Origin: Maribacter caenipelagi
GTDB lineage: Bacteria; Bacteroidota; Bacteroidia; Flavobacteriales; Flavobacteriaceae
Direction of reading: 5' to 3'
Length of the DNA: 64,000 nt
NCBI RefSeq assembly: GCF_004364175.1
Contig: NZ_SNZW01000011.1
Coordinates: forward strand, 310,001 to 374,000
A program made the translations under genes and the position numbers. Under the pieces are notes generated by a model. The model was given only the letters and a program-made list of their open reading frames with translations. It had not been told where the DNA came from and ran no database searches. Shown piece by piece: positions 45,083 through 54,540 of the stretch; position 1 is the stretch's first letter; each line of letters opens with the position of its first letter.

Positions 45083-48000
45083 TTAAGACATTAATGATTT
45101 TCTTGCATTTTGTGCAGCTATTTTAGCCTTCGGTAGTACAAGTTTAAATGTAGCACCTTTTCCTTTACCCTCTGATTCTGCGAGAATGGTACCGCCATGA
45201 GATGTGGCAATTTGTTTTACCATATATAGACCTAAACCGGTTCCTTTTACATTATCATGAAAACGTTCAAAGGGGGTGAATAATTTTTTCATTGCTCGCT
45301 CGTCCATACCTGATCCATTATCAATGAACATAAAGCTGTTGGTGTGACCATTATCTTCGTACGATACGATTATTTTAGGGTTTTCTTGGTCTCCCATATA
45401 CTTAATGGCGTTATCTAAGAAATTACTGAAAACTTGAATTATTCTATTACGATCACCAAAAATATCGGGCATATTTTCAGCTATTGTAAGTTCTATATTT
45501 AGTTGTTTGATTTTGCTTTTAATTAGATTTCTTGATAAGTCTAATAGCTCGTTGGTTTTCAGTAACTCATTTTTATTATCTATTTTACCTAACCTTGCGA
45601 TTTCAGTAATATCAGAGATTAATTCGTTCATATTATTACACGAAACATCGATAAGGCCCAAATATTCTGCAACACCAGGATGATCTTCTAATGATACTTC
45701 TAAAGGTATAAGACTTGCTAGTCCTTTTATATTTCCTAATGGACTTTTCAAATCATGCGAAACAGCAAACGTAAAACGTTGAATTTCCTCGTTTTTTGAT
45801 GCTAAGTTGTCTGCAGCTTCTACAAGTTTATTTTTTTGATATTGTAATTCTTTGGTACGTTCGTCAACTTTCAACTCAAGTCTTCGTTGATTTTTTCTAA
45901 TATTTTGTAGTTTAATATGTTGCGCTATATAGAATAACAATAATACTAGAGCAATAATTAATGTTTTAAACCACCAAGTTTGCCAATAAGGTGGTGTCAC
46001 GATAATATAAAGATCTATTTCGTTATCGACCCAAACTCCGTCTGAATTGGTAGATTTAATTCTTAATGTATATTCTCCAGGATTTAAGTTTGTGTATGTT
46101 GCTGTAGGATTGTTACCGACATAATTCCAGTCTTTTTCAAAACCTTCAAGGTAAAATGCATAATTAACACTTTCTGGATGTCTAAAAGTAAGGGCTTTAA
46201 AATCTATATTAATTACAGATTGGTTGTAGTTAAAGGTTAACGAGTCTACTTGACTAATATCTTTATCTAATACTCCAAAATCATCATTAGGTAGTACGGG
46301 TTTATTGAAAATTTTTAATCCAGAAACAAAGAGGGTAAGGGTATCTTTTCGTTTTTCAACATCACTTGCAGTAAATATATTAAAGCCGTTAATACCACCA
46401 AATATATATTCGCCTTTTTTTGTAGTTATGGATGAACTTGCAATAAATTCTTTAGACTGAAGACCGTCACCTACATCGTAATTAATTGTTTTTCCGGTAT
46501 TCGTATCATATCTAATGATACCTTCTTCAGTGCTTAACCACAAATGTTTTTTCTGGTCATCTATGATACTTTTTATAGCATCGTTTTTTAAACCATCATT
46601 TTTGGAGATCACTGAAAACGAATCAGTTTGTGGATTATACTTGTGAAGTCCGCCTTGAGTGCCAACCCAAATAGTTTCTTCTTTATCTTGAATTATGGCA
46701 TTAATAAGACTATTATTTAAAGAATTTTTGGTATGATAATGAACAGCTGAATATTCGTCACCATTTTCTATCAATTTAAATAAACCGGTGTTCAAGGTCC
46801 CAACCCAAATATTACCTTGGTTGTCTTCAAATATTTGATATATGGAGTTAATTATACTGCCATCAATTTCTGATTTAAGCGTTATATCTCGGTGAGTTTT
46901 TGTTTTGGGATCATACACTTGCACTCCTGCAAAGTAGTTTACAATCCAAATTTTTTCGTTTTTATCCTTTAGGAGATCAGTTATTATGTTTGATTTTAAA
47001 AATGAATTCTCTGAAGTAAGTACACTGTTTGTTTTTGTTTTTGTATTTAGAACGGCTATACCATTTGTCCATGTTCCCGCCCATAACTCGTCATCTTTAA
47101 TCTGTAGTATTGAAAGAACTACATCACTGGCAAATGTTTTATTAGTTAGTGAATAGTTGTCAAATGTATTTGAAGATCGGTCCCAGAAATCTATTCCTCC
47201 GCCATCTGTACCGATCCAAATATTTCCTTTATCATCTTCGATAAAGCAATTCACTAACTTATTACTAAGCGATTTAGGGTTGAATGGGTCAGAATTTATA
47301 TGTTTAAATTTATAATATTCTTTATCATAAAAATTTAGTCCGCTTTTGTAAGGGGCTATCCACATTGTGCCATTTCGAGCACATAATAAAGCCCATATAG
47401 AATTACCAGAAATGGAATTGGGTCTAGTAACACTGTACTCTATATGTCTTATGAAATCTAGATTTTCATTGTAAATATATAAACCTTTATTTTCGGTGCC
47501 TATCCATAATTCATTTTCTAAGTTTCTTTCTAAAGAGCGTATGCCAAAACCGGGGCTAACATCTTTTTCTTTGGTGATGTTGATTGAAGTTTCAGCTATG
47601 GCTAGCTTATATAATGAGCCCATGCCCGACCCAAGTAAAAATGTATTTTCTGATGATTTTATGCTGGTAATAATCTCTTCTGTTTCTAATATTTCACTAA
47701 TTATCTCCATCTCATAATTTAATATAAGTGCGTTATAAGTGAAAACAGCTAGAATACGGCGAGCATCTAAAATCTCAACTTTAACAACTTTATTAAATCT
47801 AGGGTTTTCAATTTTTACGTGTTCATTAGGTGGTGAAAGATGTTTTACTTTTCCAGTTTCTAGCTCGTATGTATAGAGACCACTTGATTCTGATCCTAAC
47901 CAGAGTATGCCGTCTTTTTTAACTATAATCTCAAACACTTCGTCTTTGATGGTTTCACCTTCATTGATAAACGGGTAAGGCGTTATAATATTTAAATTAC

Positions 48001-48334
48001 GAGTATAAAGACTTAACCCTTCATTTGTGCCGATGATAATATTTTGACCATCTTCATGTAAGGCTACAATATATTCGTGTTTTAGACCAGTTATTCCATC
48101 TAAACTTTTGGTGTAGATTTCAAAATCTTTTCCATCATATCTGTTCAGCCCATTTCTGGTTCCTATCCAAATAAAACCAAAATTATCTTCTAAAAGTACC
48201 GTTGCTGTACTTTGAGACATGCCTTCTTGAATATGTTGAAAGGTAAGCGGCTCAGAATATTGAGAATTTAGTGCTATAGGGGTGCCAAAGGCAATGAATA
48301 TAGTAATTAAACTTAATAGTGACTTATATAACAT
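45083..48334 (-). CDS. sensor histidine kinase with periplasmic propeller (two-component-regulator-like)
   Basis: A 1083-residue sensor. After a signal peptide come about a dozen two-component-regulator propeller repeats of the form GFIWIGTRNGLNRYD (about 30-640), then a Y_Y_Y domain (about 715-782), one membrane segment (about 788-808), a coiled coil, a HisKA domain with the phosphorylated H860 in FAVSHDLKSPLGNIKG, and a HATPase domain (DNGSGMDERAMKKLFTPFERF, KGTGLGLYMVKQI). It resembles Bacteroidota hybrid two-component systems but lacks their receiver and AraC output domains. Its response regulator is not nearby. Confidence 0.92.
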   Translation of the reverse strand: MLYKSLLSLITIFIAFGTPIALNSQYSEPLTFQHIQEGMSQSTATVLLEDNFGFIWIGTRNGLNRYDGKDFEIYTKSLDGITGLKHEYIVALHEDGQNIIIGTNEGLSLYTRNLNIITPYPFINEGETIKDEVFEIIVKKDGILWLGSESSGLYTYELETGKVKHLSPPNEHVKIENPRFNKVVKVEILDARRILAVFTYNALILNYEMEIISEILETEEIITSIKSSENTFLLGSGMGSLYKLAIAETSINITKEKDVSPGFGIRSLERNLENELWIGTENKGLYIYNENLDFIRHIEYSVTRPNSISGNSIWALLCARNGTMWIAPYKSGLNFYDKEYYKFKHINSDPFNPKSLSNKLVNCFIEDDKGNIWIGTDGGGIDFWDRSSNTFDNYSLTNKTFASDVVLSILQIKDDELWAGTWTNGIAVLNTKTKTNSVLTSENSFLKSNIITDLLKDKNEKIWIVNYFAGVQVYDPKTKTHRDITLKSEIDGSIINSIYQIFEDNQGNIWVGTLNTGLFKLIENGDEYSAVHYHTKNSLNNSLINAIIQDKEETIWVGTQGGLHKYNPQTDSFSVISKNDGLKNDAIKSIIDDQKKHLWLSTEEGIIRYDTNTGKTINYDVGDGLQSKEFIASSSITTKKGEYIFGGINGFNIFTASDVEKRKDTLTLFVSGLKIFNKPVLPNDDFGVLDKDISQVDSLTFNYNQSVINIDFKALTFRHPESVNYAFYLEGFEKDWNYVGNNPTATYTNLNPGEYTLRIKSTNSDGVWVDNEIDLYIIVTPPYWQTWWFKTLIIALVLLLFYIAQHIKLQNIRKNQRRLELKVDERTKELQYQKNKLVEAADNLASKNEEIQRFTFAVSHDLKSPLGNIKGLASLIPLEVSLEDHPGVAEYLGLIDVSCNNMNELISDITEIARLGKIDNKNELLKTNELLDLSRNLIKSKIKQLNIELTIAENMPDIFGDRNRIIQVFSNFLDNAIKYMGDQENPKIIVSYEDNGHTNSFMFIDNGSGMDERAMKKLFTPFERFHDNVKGTGLGLYMVKQIATSHGGTILAESEGKGKGATFKLVLPKAKIAAQNARKSLMS

Positions 48335-48780
48335 CCCAGAATTTTATAGAAAAGATAAATTAGAACATAGTATTAACGTAAAAAAAAGTAAGAAATTACT
48401 TTCACGCTATGATTTTATAACAAAAATCATTGTGTTAAGTATAAAAGATAAATATCCTAATATGAACATCCTTTTTAGTTTAAATAAAACATTGATCTAA
48501 AGCCTCAAGAATTAGCTAGAAGTTTTAAGAAAATTATTGAAATGTAGACAATGGTAAACTAAGTCTGTTTATCACCTCGTATTAGTAAAAAGTTTAAAAG
48601 TTAGAATAATTTTTCTTTCTATCCTTTACAAAAATAGCATGGTTTTTATGCTGAAATATATAATCTGCTTGAAGTGTACTTATACAATAAAACGGTGCTT
48701 GAATGTTAATAAAGTTATCAAACTAATATTTCATATTTTTTGGTTCGATATTTGCTAACTTTAGACGAAATAGTAGAATC
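48335..48780. other. 446-base gap between divergent kinase genes
   Basis: Very AT-rich non-coding DNA between two divergent sensor kinase genes. It contains small inverted repeats (AAAGTAAGAAATTACTTT near 48,385) and GATATTTGC near 48,747, which loosely recalls a -7 box for the plus-strand kinase. No gene, RNA or repeat family could be supported. Confidence 0.5.
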
Positions 48781-50235
48781 TTGTTAACGAGAGTATCTTT
48801 ACGGTCACGCATTTTCTTATCCATGATATTTTTGGTGCTTATCGCATCGGTTTTGATTGCTGGTGTTACAGTCTATCAATACCGTGAGCAATCTAAAGAT
48901 TACCATGAGAATAGAATGGAACGTAAAGAGGAGCAAATACGGCAAAGTATTGACCTTGCGATTCAGAAAACGACGTATCCGGTTACTACAGAAAACCTAG
49001 ACCTTATTTTTAAAAATGAGATTTATGAGATTGCAGTGGTGCAAAACATGAATTTCAATATCTACAGCTTAGACGGGGAACTTATAAAAAGTTCACGCCC
49101 GAAATTTGCCAATGACTCTATTTCAATGTGTTTAGATGCTGAGGTCTTGAATAAATTGGAAATTAGTCCTAATAAGCATTATGTACGCGAAAACGCTTTG
49201 GCAGGAGATAAATACAAGGCATCTTTCTCTTATATCGCAGACCAAAAATTTAAACCTATTGGTATTCTTAATCTACCTTATTTCGAAGATAATTCATTCA
49301 ATGATTATGAATTAAAAGAGTTTTTATTTCGGTTATCTGGAGTGTATTTATTGATGTTGCTCATGGCGATTGCTTTTGCATTTTTTATATCGAAATATAT
49401 TACCCGATCTTTAGAAACGATTTCTACCATGATGGGGAAAACAAACTTGAGCAAACAGAATAAAAAGATTTATATAGACAACCCTGGCGAAGAGATAGAA
49501 AAGCTAATTGCGGCGTATAATGGTATGATAGATGAGCTTGGTCAAAGTGCTGTAAAATTAGCGCGTAGCGAGCGTGAACAGGCATGGCGTGAAATGGCAA
49601 AACAAGTGGCACATGAAATCAAAAATCCGCTAACGCCTATGCGATTGACAGTACAGAGTTTTGAGCGTAAATTTGATCCTAGCGACCCTCAGATTCATGA
49701 AAAATTAAAGGAATATTCTAATACCTTAATTCAGCAAATAGATACCATGAGTAGCATAGCCTCTGCCTTCTCAAATTTTGCTGAAATGCCCGCGCAGCAG
49801 AACGAAACCTTAAATGTGGTCAAAATTGTAAAATTGGCAATAGATATCTTCAATGAAGATTATATACATTTCATAGCCGATGAAGAGGAGATTATTGCGA
49901 AATTAGACCGGACGCAGTTAATACGTGTAGTTACTAATTTGGTTAAAAATGCTATACAAGCAGTACCAGATGTTGCATCGCCTAGAGTTTTGGTCAGTGT
50001 AGCATCAGAAGGTGATATGGTTAAAATATCAGTGGCAGATAATGGTCATGGTATTGAAAAGGATAATGAAGAAAAAATTTTTGAACCGAAATTTACTACA
50101 AAAACTAGCGGTATGGGATTAGGTTTAGGAATGGTAAAAAATATTGTGGAAACTTATAAAGGAACTATCAACTTTACATCTCATTTAGGTAAGGGTACGG
50201 TCTTCTGTGTTAAGTTTCCGAAAGAGAATACATAA
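48781..50235 (+). CDS. membrane sensor histidine kinase (NtrY-like)
   Basis: A 484-residue kinase. It starts at a TTG (VSLRSRIFLSMIF follows); no in-frame ATG precedes it, and the first internal ATG would remove the basic residues before the first membrane helix. Membrane segments lie at about 12-32 and 190-208 with a periplasmic sensor domain between, then a HAMP region. The phosphorylated histidine is H278 in AKQVAHEIKNPLTPMRL, as in NtrY-type kinases, and the ATPase domain has NLVKNAIQAV, DNGHGI and GMGLGLGMVKNIV. It is followed after 17 bases by a crotonase gene. Confidence 0.9.
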   Translation: MLTRVSLRSRIFLSMIFLVLIASVLIAGVTVYQYREQSKDYHENRMERKEEQIRQSIDLAIQKTTYPVTTENLDLIFKNEIYEIAVVQNMNFNIYSLDGELIKSSRPKFANDSISMCLDAEVLNKLEISPNKHYVRENALAGDKYKASFSYIADQKFKPIGILNLPYFEDNSFNDYELKEFLFRLSGVYLLMLLMAIAFAFFISKYITRSLETISTMMGKTNLSKQNKKIYIDNPGEEIEKLIAAYNGMIDELGQSAVKLARSEREQAWREMAKQVAHEIKNPLTPMRLTVQSFERKFDPSDPQIHEKLKEYSNTLIQQIDTMSSIASAFSNFAEMPAQQNETLNVVKIVKLAIDIFNEDYIHFIADEEEIIAKLDRTQLIRVVTNLVKNAIQAVPDVASPRVLVSVASEGDMVKISVADNGHGIEKDNEEKIFEPKFTTKTSGMGLGLGMVKNIVETYKGTINFTSHLGKGTVFCVKFPKENT

Positions 50236-50252
50236 TCAACAAATCAACAACT

Positions 50253-51035
50253 ATGTCATACAATACAATTCTTATAGATAGAGAAGCAACAACGGCAATT
50301 GTAACGATTAATCGTCCGAATAAATTAAATGCTTTAAACAAAGAAACCATAGGTGAATTACATGAAGCTTTTAAAGATTTACAAAAAGATAAAAATGTAA
50401 AAGCTATCATTTTAACCGGTAGTGGAGAAAAGGCATTCGTAGCGGGTGCAGATATTTCAGAGTTTTCTGATTTCAGCGAAAAGGAAGGAAAGAAATTAGC
50501 TGCGAAAGGTCAAAAACAGTTATTCGATTTTGTAGAGAAATTAGATACGCCCGTTATTGCCGCTGTAAATGGTTTTGCGCTGGGTGGCGGATTAGAATTA
50601 GCAATGGCCTGTCATTTTAGAGTAGCAAGTGATAATGCTAAAATGGGACTTCCAGAAGTTTCTTTAGGTGTTATACCCGGTTATGGAGGTACACAACGTT
50701 TACCGCAGTTGGTTGGTAAAGGCAGAGCTATGGAAATGATTATGACTGCAGGTATGATTACTGCAGAACAAGCACATGCTTATGGTTTGGTAAACCACGT
50801 TACTACTCAAGAAGAATTATTGTCGTTATGCCATAAAATTATATCTAAAATAACCAATAATTCATCTGTAGCCATTGCTTATGCAATAAAAGCAGTAAAT
50901 GCTGGTTTTAAGAATACTGTAAATGGTTATGAGCAGGAAATTGAGGCTTTCGGTGCCTGTTTTGGAACAGATGATTTTGCCGAAGGTACCAGCGCATTTT
51001 TAGAAAAAAGAAAGGCAAATTTTCCGGGTTCATGA
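50253..51035 (+). CDS. enoyl-CoA hydratase/isomerase (crotonase family)
   Basis: A 260-residue crotonase-family enzyme. Both catalytic glutamates of enoyl-CoA hydratases are present: E115 in GGGLELAMAC and E135 in GLPEVSLGVIPGYGGTQRLP. The oxyanion hole is set by KAFVAGADISEF and NGFALGGG. The most likely reaction is hydration of short-chain trans-2-enoyl-CoA in fatty acid or amino acid breakdown. It is probably co-transcribed with the sensor kinase upstream and the exported protein downstream, which are functionally unrelated. Confidence 0.92.
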   Translation: MSYNTILIDREATTAIVTINRPNKLNALNKETIGELHEAFKDLQKDKNVKAIILTGSGEKAFVAGADISEFSDFSEKEGKKLAAKGQKQLFDFVEKLDTPVIAAVNGFALGGGLELAMACHFRVASDNAKMGLPEVSLGVIPGYGGTQRLPQLVGKGRAMEMIMTAGMITAEQAHAYGLVNHVTTQEELLSLCHKIISKITNNSSVAIAYAIKAVNAGFKNTVNGYEQEIEAFGACFGTDDFAEGTSAFLEKRKANFPGS

Positions 51036-51052
51036 CATAAACCAAACTGGTT

Positions 51053-52606
51053 ATGTTTAAACGTAGCGCATTCTTATTCTTGTTCATTATTAATGTAGTT
51101 AGTTCTTTCGCTCAAGAAGAACTTGTATCATACACCATTGGTGAAAAATTCCATGATAAATATAGGTACTCTAACATGCTTGCCATCGCAGATGATGGTA
51201 ACGAGGGTACTGTTGTAGTTCGTGCCTATTATACAGGTGTTATATTAAGACCTAAAGGCTATTTTATTGAACATTACAACAAAGATTTAGAGCTCGTTTC
51301 TGAATACAATTATAAGTTGAAAGATGCCAACTTTATAGACGCTTACGTGCGTAATGGTCAAGTATATTTGTTGTTTTTAGAATATAGTTACAAAAACAAG
51401 AGTTACCAGTATGAGGTGCATAGAAGTCCATTTTCACAATTTCAGTTTACCAAAGAGACTATTTTATCTATAGCATCTGACCCTGTAGAGCAGCCTTTAG
51501 ACAGAAATTTTTATAACCGCAATTTCACGTCTGGGTTTACTACATCTATTTTATTTAACGATGATAAATCGGCTTTTGCCATAACTACGCATTATAAGAA
51601 AAGAAAGGTCGATCAACATTTAATTCATGTGTTCAATACAAATTTGAATAAGTTAGTGGAGCATGATTTTTCTGATGAGGTTGAGGAAAAGAACTATGCA
51701 TTTGAAAATATAGCCTTTTCTAAAGATTTACAAAATGTGTATTTGGTAGGTAAGGCATATTTTAAAAAGAAACGTTTTAATGCTACAGAGCGTAAGTTTC
51801 AATATGAAATGGTTCGAATTTCGAACAATAGCAGAAGTGTACAGTCTTTTTATACTCCGGGTAAATTTCCTGAAGCTTTGAAACCTATTTTTAGAGAAGA
51901 CGAATTGCTTTGTATCGGATTTTATGCGGATAGAAAAGATAATCGATATAACGGAATTTCTTATTTCAACTTAGACCCGAAATCTTTAGAAATGAAGACT
52001 GAAAAATTTAACCAGTTTTCAGATCAATTTATGATGGATAAGTTTGGTAGAGAGGAGGATAAGGCAATAAAAGATTTAGTGTTCAAAGGAATGGATTTTA
52101 CCGAAGAGGGCAACATTCTATTTAATGCCGAAGAATATTTTACAAGTAACAGTGTACAATCTAATTCAAGCGGCGGGCGTGTTATGGTTACTAGATATCA
52201 CCATAATGATATTATTAGTGCGAAATTAAGCCCAACAGGAGATTTGCTTTGGGCTCGAAATATCAATAAAACGGAAGTTACACAAGGCGATGGTGCTTAT
52301 GCATCTTATAGCTCGTATACCAAAAACAATACTACATACTTTTTTATAAGTACGTCTGCAGAGAATCCTCAACAACTGAGCGATGATCGTATTATGTTCA
52401 AGCAAGGATTAAGTAGAAATAGAAATGTGTTCTTAATTCGATTGGATGAAAACGGACATATGAAATACGACAAAGTTATTGATGATACCGAAGCTCGTTT
52501 ACCGCTAATGGTATCTGTACCCTACATTGATCGCCAGAACCATGAATTAGTGTTTTACGCTAAAAGAGGAACCAAAAAACAATTGGTTCAAGTGGGTGTT
52601 AAATAA
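51053..52606 (+). CDS. exported protein of unknown function, propeller-like
   Basis: A 517-residue protein with a signal peptide (about 1-20, SSFAQ). The mature part is a series of beta strands with repeated short units (YSNMLAIADDGNEGTVVV, GQVYLLFLEYSYKN, KSAFAITTHYKKR, NVYLVGKAYFKKK, LLCIGFYADRKD), which suggests a beta-propeller. No catalytic motif is visible and I do not recognise the family. It starts 17 bases after the crotonase gene. Confidence 0.6.
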   Translation: MFKRSAFLFLFIINVVSSFAQEELVSYTIGEKFHDKYRYSNMLAIADDGNEGTVVVRAYYTGVILRPKGYFIEHYNKDLELVSEYNYKLKDANFIDAYVRNGQVYLLFLEYSYKNKSYQYEVHRSPFSQFQFTKETILSIASDPVEQPLDRNFYNRNFTSGFTTSILFNDDKSAFAITTHYKKRKVDQHLIHVFNTNLNKLVEHDFSDEVEEKNYAFENIAFSKDLQNVYLVGKAYFKKKRFNATERKFQYEMVRISNNSRSVQSFYTPGKFPEALKPIFREDELLCIGFYADRKDNRYNGISYFNLDPKSLEMKTEKFNQFSDQFMMDKFGREEDKAIKDLVFKGMDFTEEGNILFNAEEYFTSNSVQSNSSGGRVMVTRYHHNDIISAKLSPTGDLLWARNINKTEVTQGDGAYASYSSYTKNNTTYFFISTSAENPQQLSDDRIMFKQGLSRNRNVFLIRLDENGHMKYDKVIDDTEARLPLMVSVPYIDRQNHELVFYAKRGTKKQLVQVGVK

Positions 52607-52655
52607 ATTTATGTTTAGGATTATTTCCATAAATTTGGAATAAATCCTATTTTTA

Positions 52656-53729
52656 ATGAATTCTAATTCTTCGGTAAAAGGAAGAGGTGCCCAAAAAAAT
52701 ACCGGTAATAAATTTTCTACATATAGTTATGAAACAAGAGATGATTTTCTCGAGTTTTGCCGTGTAGAAGGGGAAGTTGCCGATAGAAATAAGACCCAAT
52801 ACCTTCCTGTTTTTTCTAAAACAATAGTGAACAAAGTCACTAGTCCAGATGTGGGTATGAGTTATTCAATGAACATGTATCAAGGTTGTGAGCATGGTTG
52901 TATTTATTGTTATGCTAGAAATGCACATGAATTTTGGGGCTATAGTGCAGGGCTGGATTTTGAGCGTAAAATACTGGTAAAACACAATGCGCCTAAACTG
53001 TTAGAAGCTAAATTGAGAAGTAAAAGCTGGAAGCCCACTACTATTGTGCTTTCTGGGAATACTGATTGCTATCAACCTGCCGAACAAGAATTTCAGTTGA
53101 CAAGAAAATGTTTAGAGATTTTTTTGAAATACCGACATCCAGTAGGTATCATAACCAAAAATGCCTTGATTTTACGTGATTTGGATATCCTTAAGAAATT
53201 GAATGAACATGGGTTAATTGGCGTTAATATTTCGGTTACATCGCTATCGGAAGAAACTAGAAGAATTCTCGAGCCTAGAACCACCACTATAAAGAAGAGG
53301 TTAGAAGCTATTCGGGTATTATCTAAAAATGGAATTCCGGTAAATGCAATGCTAGCACCAATTATACCAGGTATTAATAGTCACGAGATTTTGAATTTGG
53401 CAAAGGCGGTATCAGAGAATGGTGCGCTATCTATGGCATTTACCGTAGTAAGATTAAATGGGGCAATAGGTGAGATTTTTACAGACTGGATCCGTAAAAC
53501 GTTACCCGACAAAGCAGAGAAGGTATTGCATCAAATACAAGAATGCCATGGTGGTAGATTAAACGATAGTAGGTTTGGTTTAAGAAGCAGAGGTGAAGGT
53601 ATAATAGCCACGCAAATACATGATATGGTATGTTTGGCAAAGCGTAAATATTTTAAAGGCAAAACATTTCCAAAACTAAATACTACTTTGCACGAAGCTT
53701 ATAAAGATGGACAATTGAAATTATTTTAA
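52656..53729 (+). CDS. PA0069-family radical SAM protein
   Basis: A 357-residue radical SAM protein. The cluster motif CEHGCIYCYAR has C78, C82 and C85 in CxxxCxxC spacing, and VLSGNTDCYQPAEQ and NISVTSLSEETRRILEPR follow as in the PA0069 family, which resembles spore photoproduct lyase. The conserved start GRGAQKNTGN is present. The reaction is unknown; a role in DNA repair has been guessed from the SPL similarity. It lies 49 bases after the preceding gene. Confidence 0.88.
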   Translation: MNSNSSVKGRGAQKNTGNKFSTYSYETRDDFLEFCRVEGEVADRNKTQYLPVFSKTIVNKVTSPDVGMSYSMNMYQGCEHGCIYCYARNAHEFWGYSAGLDFERKILVKHNAPKLLEAKLRSKSWKPTTIVLSGNTDCYQPAEQEFQLTRKCLEIFLKYRHPVGIITKNALILRDLDILKKLNEHGLIGVNISVTSLSEETRRILEPRTTTIKKRLEAIRVLSKNGIPVNAMLAPIIPGINSHEILNLAKAVSENGALSMAFTVVRLNGAIGEIFTDWIRKTLPDKAEKVLHQIQECHGGRLNDSRFGLRSRGEGIIATQIHDMVCLAKRKYFKGKTFPKLNTTLHEAYKDGQLKLF

Positions 53730-53825
53730 TTTCTCATAAGGATTTAGTTCACCTTCGCTTAAATCGAAAAATAAAATAATTGTTCAGAAGAATACCCCGT
53801 ATGCTTGGTTCGAGGCCGTGGATTT

Positions 53826-54260
53826 TTATTCTGTTTTTCTCGGGTGTATCGATTGTCCTACGAGTTTCCAGCTACCATCAATTTTTTCTAGAATCCGCAT
53901 TTCATAAGTATAATTGGTTATTCCTTCAGTATTGGTAGATTCTTCATCATGAGTAACCCAAGCGTGATTGCCACTTATATTCATCTTATAATTAGAATTT
54001 TTAGATGTCCCCCCTTTACCAACCAAGTGTTCTGGAGGATTGATCATCATTGCCGGTGGTACATCCATACTATTTCCATCTGCCATAGAAACAAAGATTC
54101 TACTATAGGGTTGAATTGACCAGCATGAAGCATGTGTTTCTAAATCACCTGAACGCCATGCAGAAGATTCTTTCTCTAAAAGTAAAATAATAGCCTCTTC
54201 ATCTGTTTGTGCGAAGCCAGAAGTAATGGTGAACAATAACAATAGAAAAGCGTATTTCAT
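53826..54260 (-). CDS. exported SnoaL/NTF2-like protein
   Basis: A 144-residue protein with a signal peptide (about 1-17, GFAQ). The mature part begins TDEEAIILLLEKESSAWRSGDLETHASCW and ends in EKIDGSWKLVGQSIHP, which is the pattern of SnoaL-like/DUF4440 domains with the NTF2 fold. These bind small hydrophobic ligands or act as enzymes; the role here is unknown. The 280 bases between it and the next, divergent gene show no recognisable feature. Confidence 0.75.
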   Translation of the reverse strand: MKYAFLLLLFTITSGFAQTDEEAIILLLEKESSAWRSGDLETHASCWSIQPYSRIFVSMADGNSMDVPPAMMINPPEHLVGKGGTSKNSNYKMNISGNHAWVTHDEESTNTEGITNYTYEMRILEKIDGSWKLVGQSIHPRKTE

Positions 54261-54540
54261 GAGAAATTTATTTTAGATGTTTAAATATAGGTTAAAAATG
54301 ATTGGCTGTTAAATGATCGGACTAACTGTATGAAAACGAGGTAAATATTGTAAATAAGTCAAAAATTTAGGGTTTTAAATTAGCAGATGAATTTTAAAAA
54401 GAGTGCAATAGTTATAGGTGAAATTATTCTTTAGAAAGTTTTGTTAAAATAAAGTCCAAAAGATACTTCTAAGCGTAGATAGGGAGAAGAAATAAATACG
54501 AGAACTATTTCTGAAAACCAAGAATACTACCAAAAACGAA

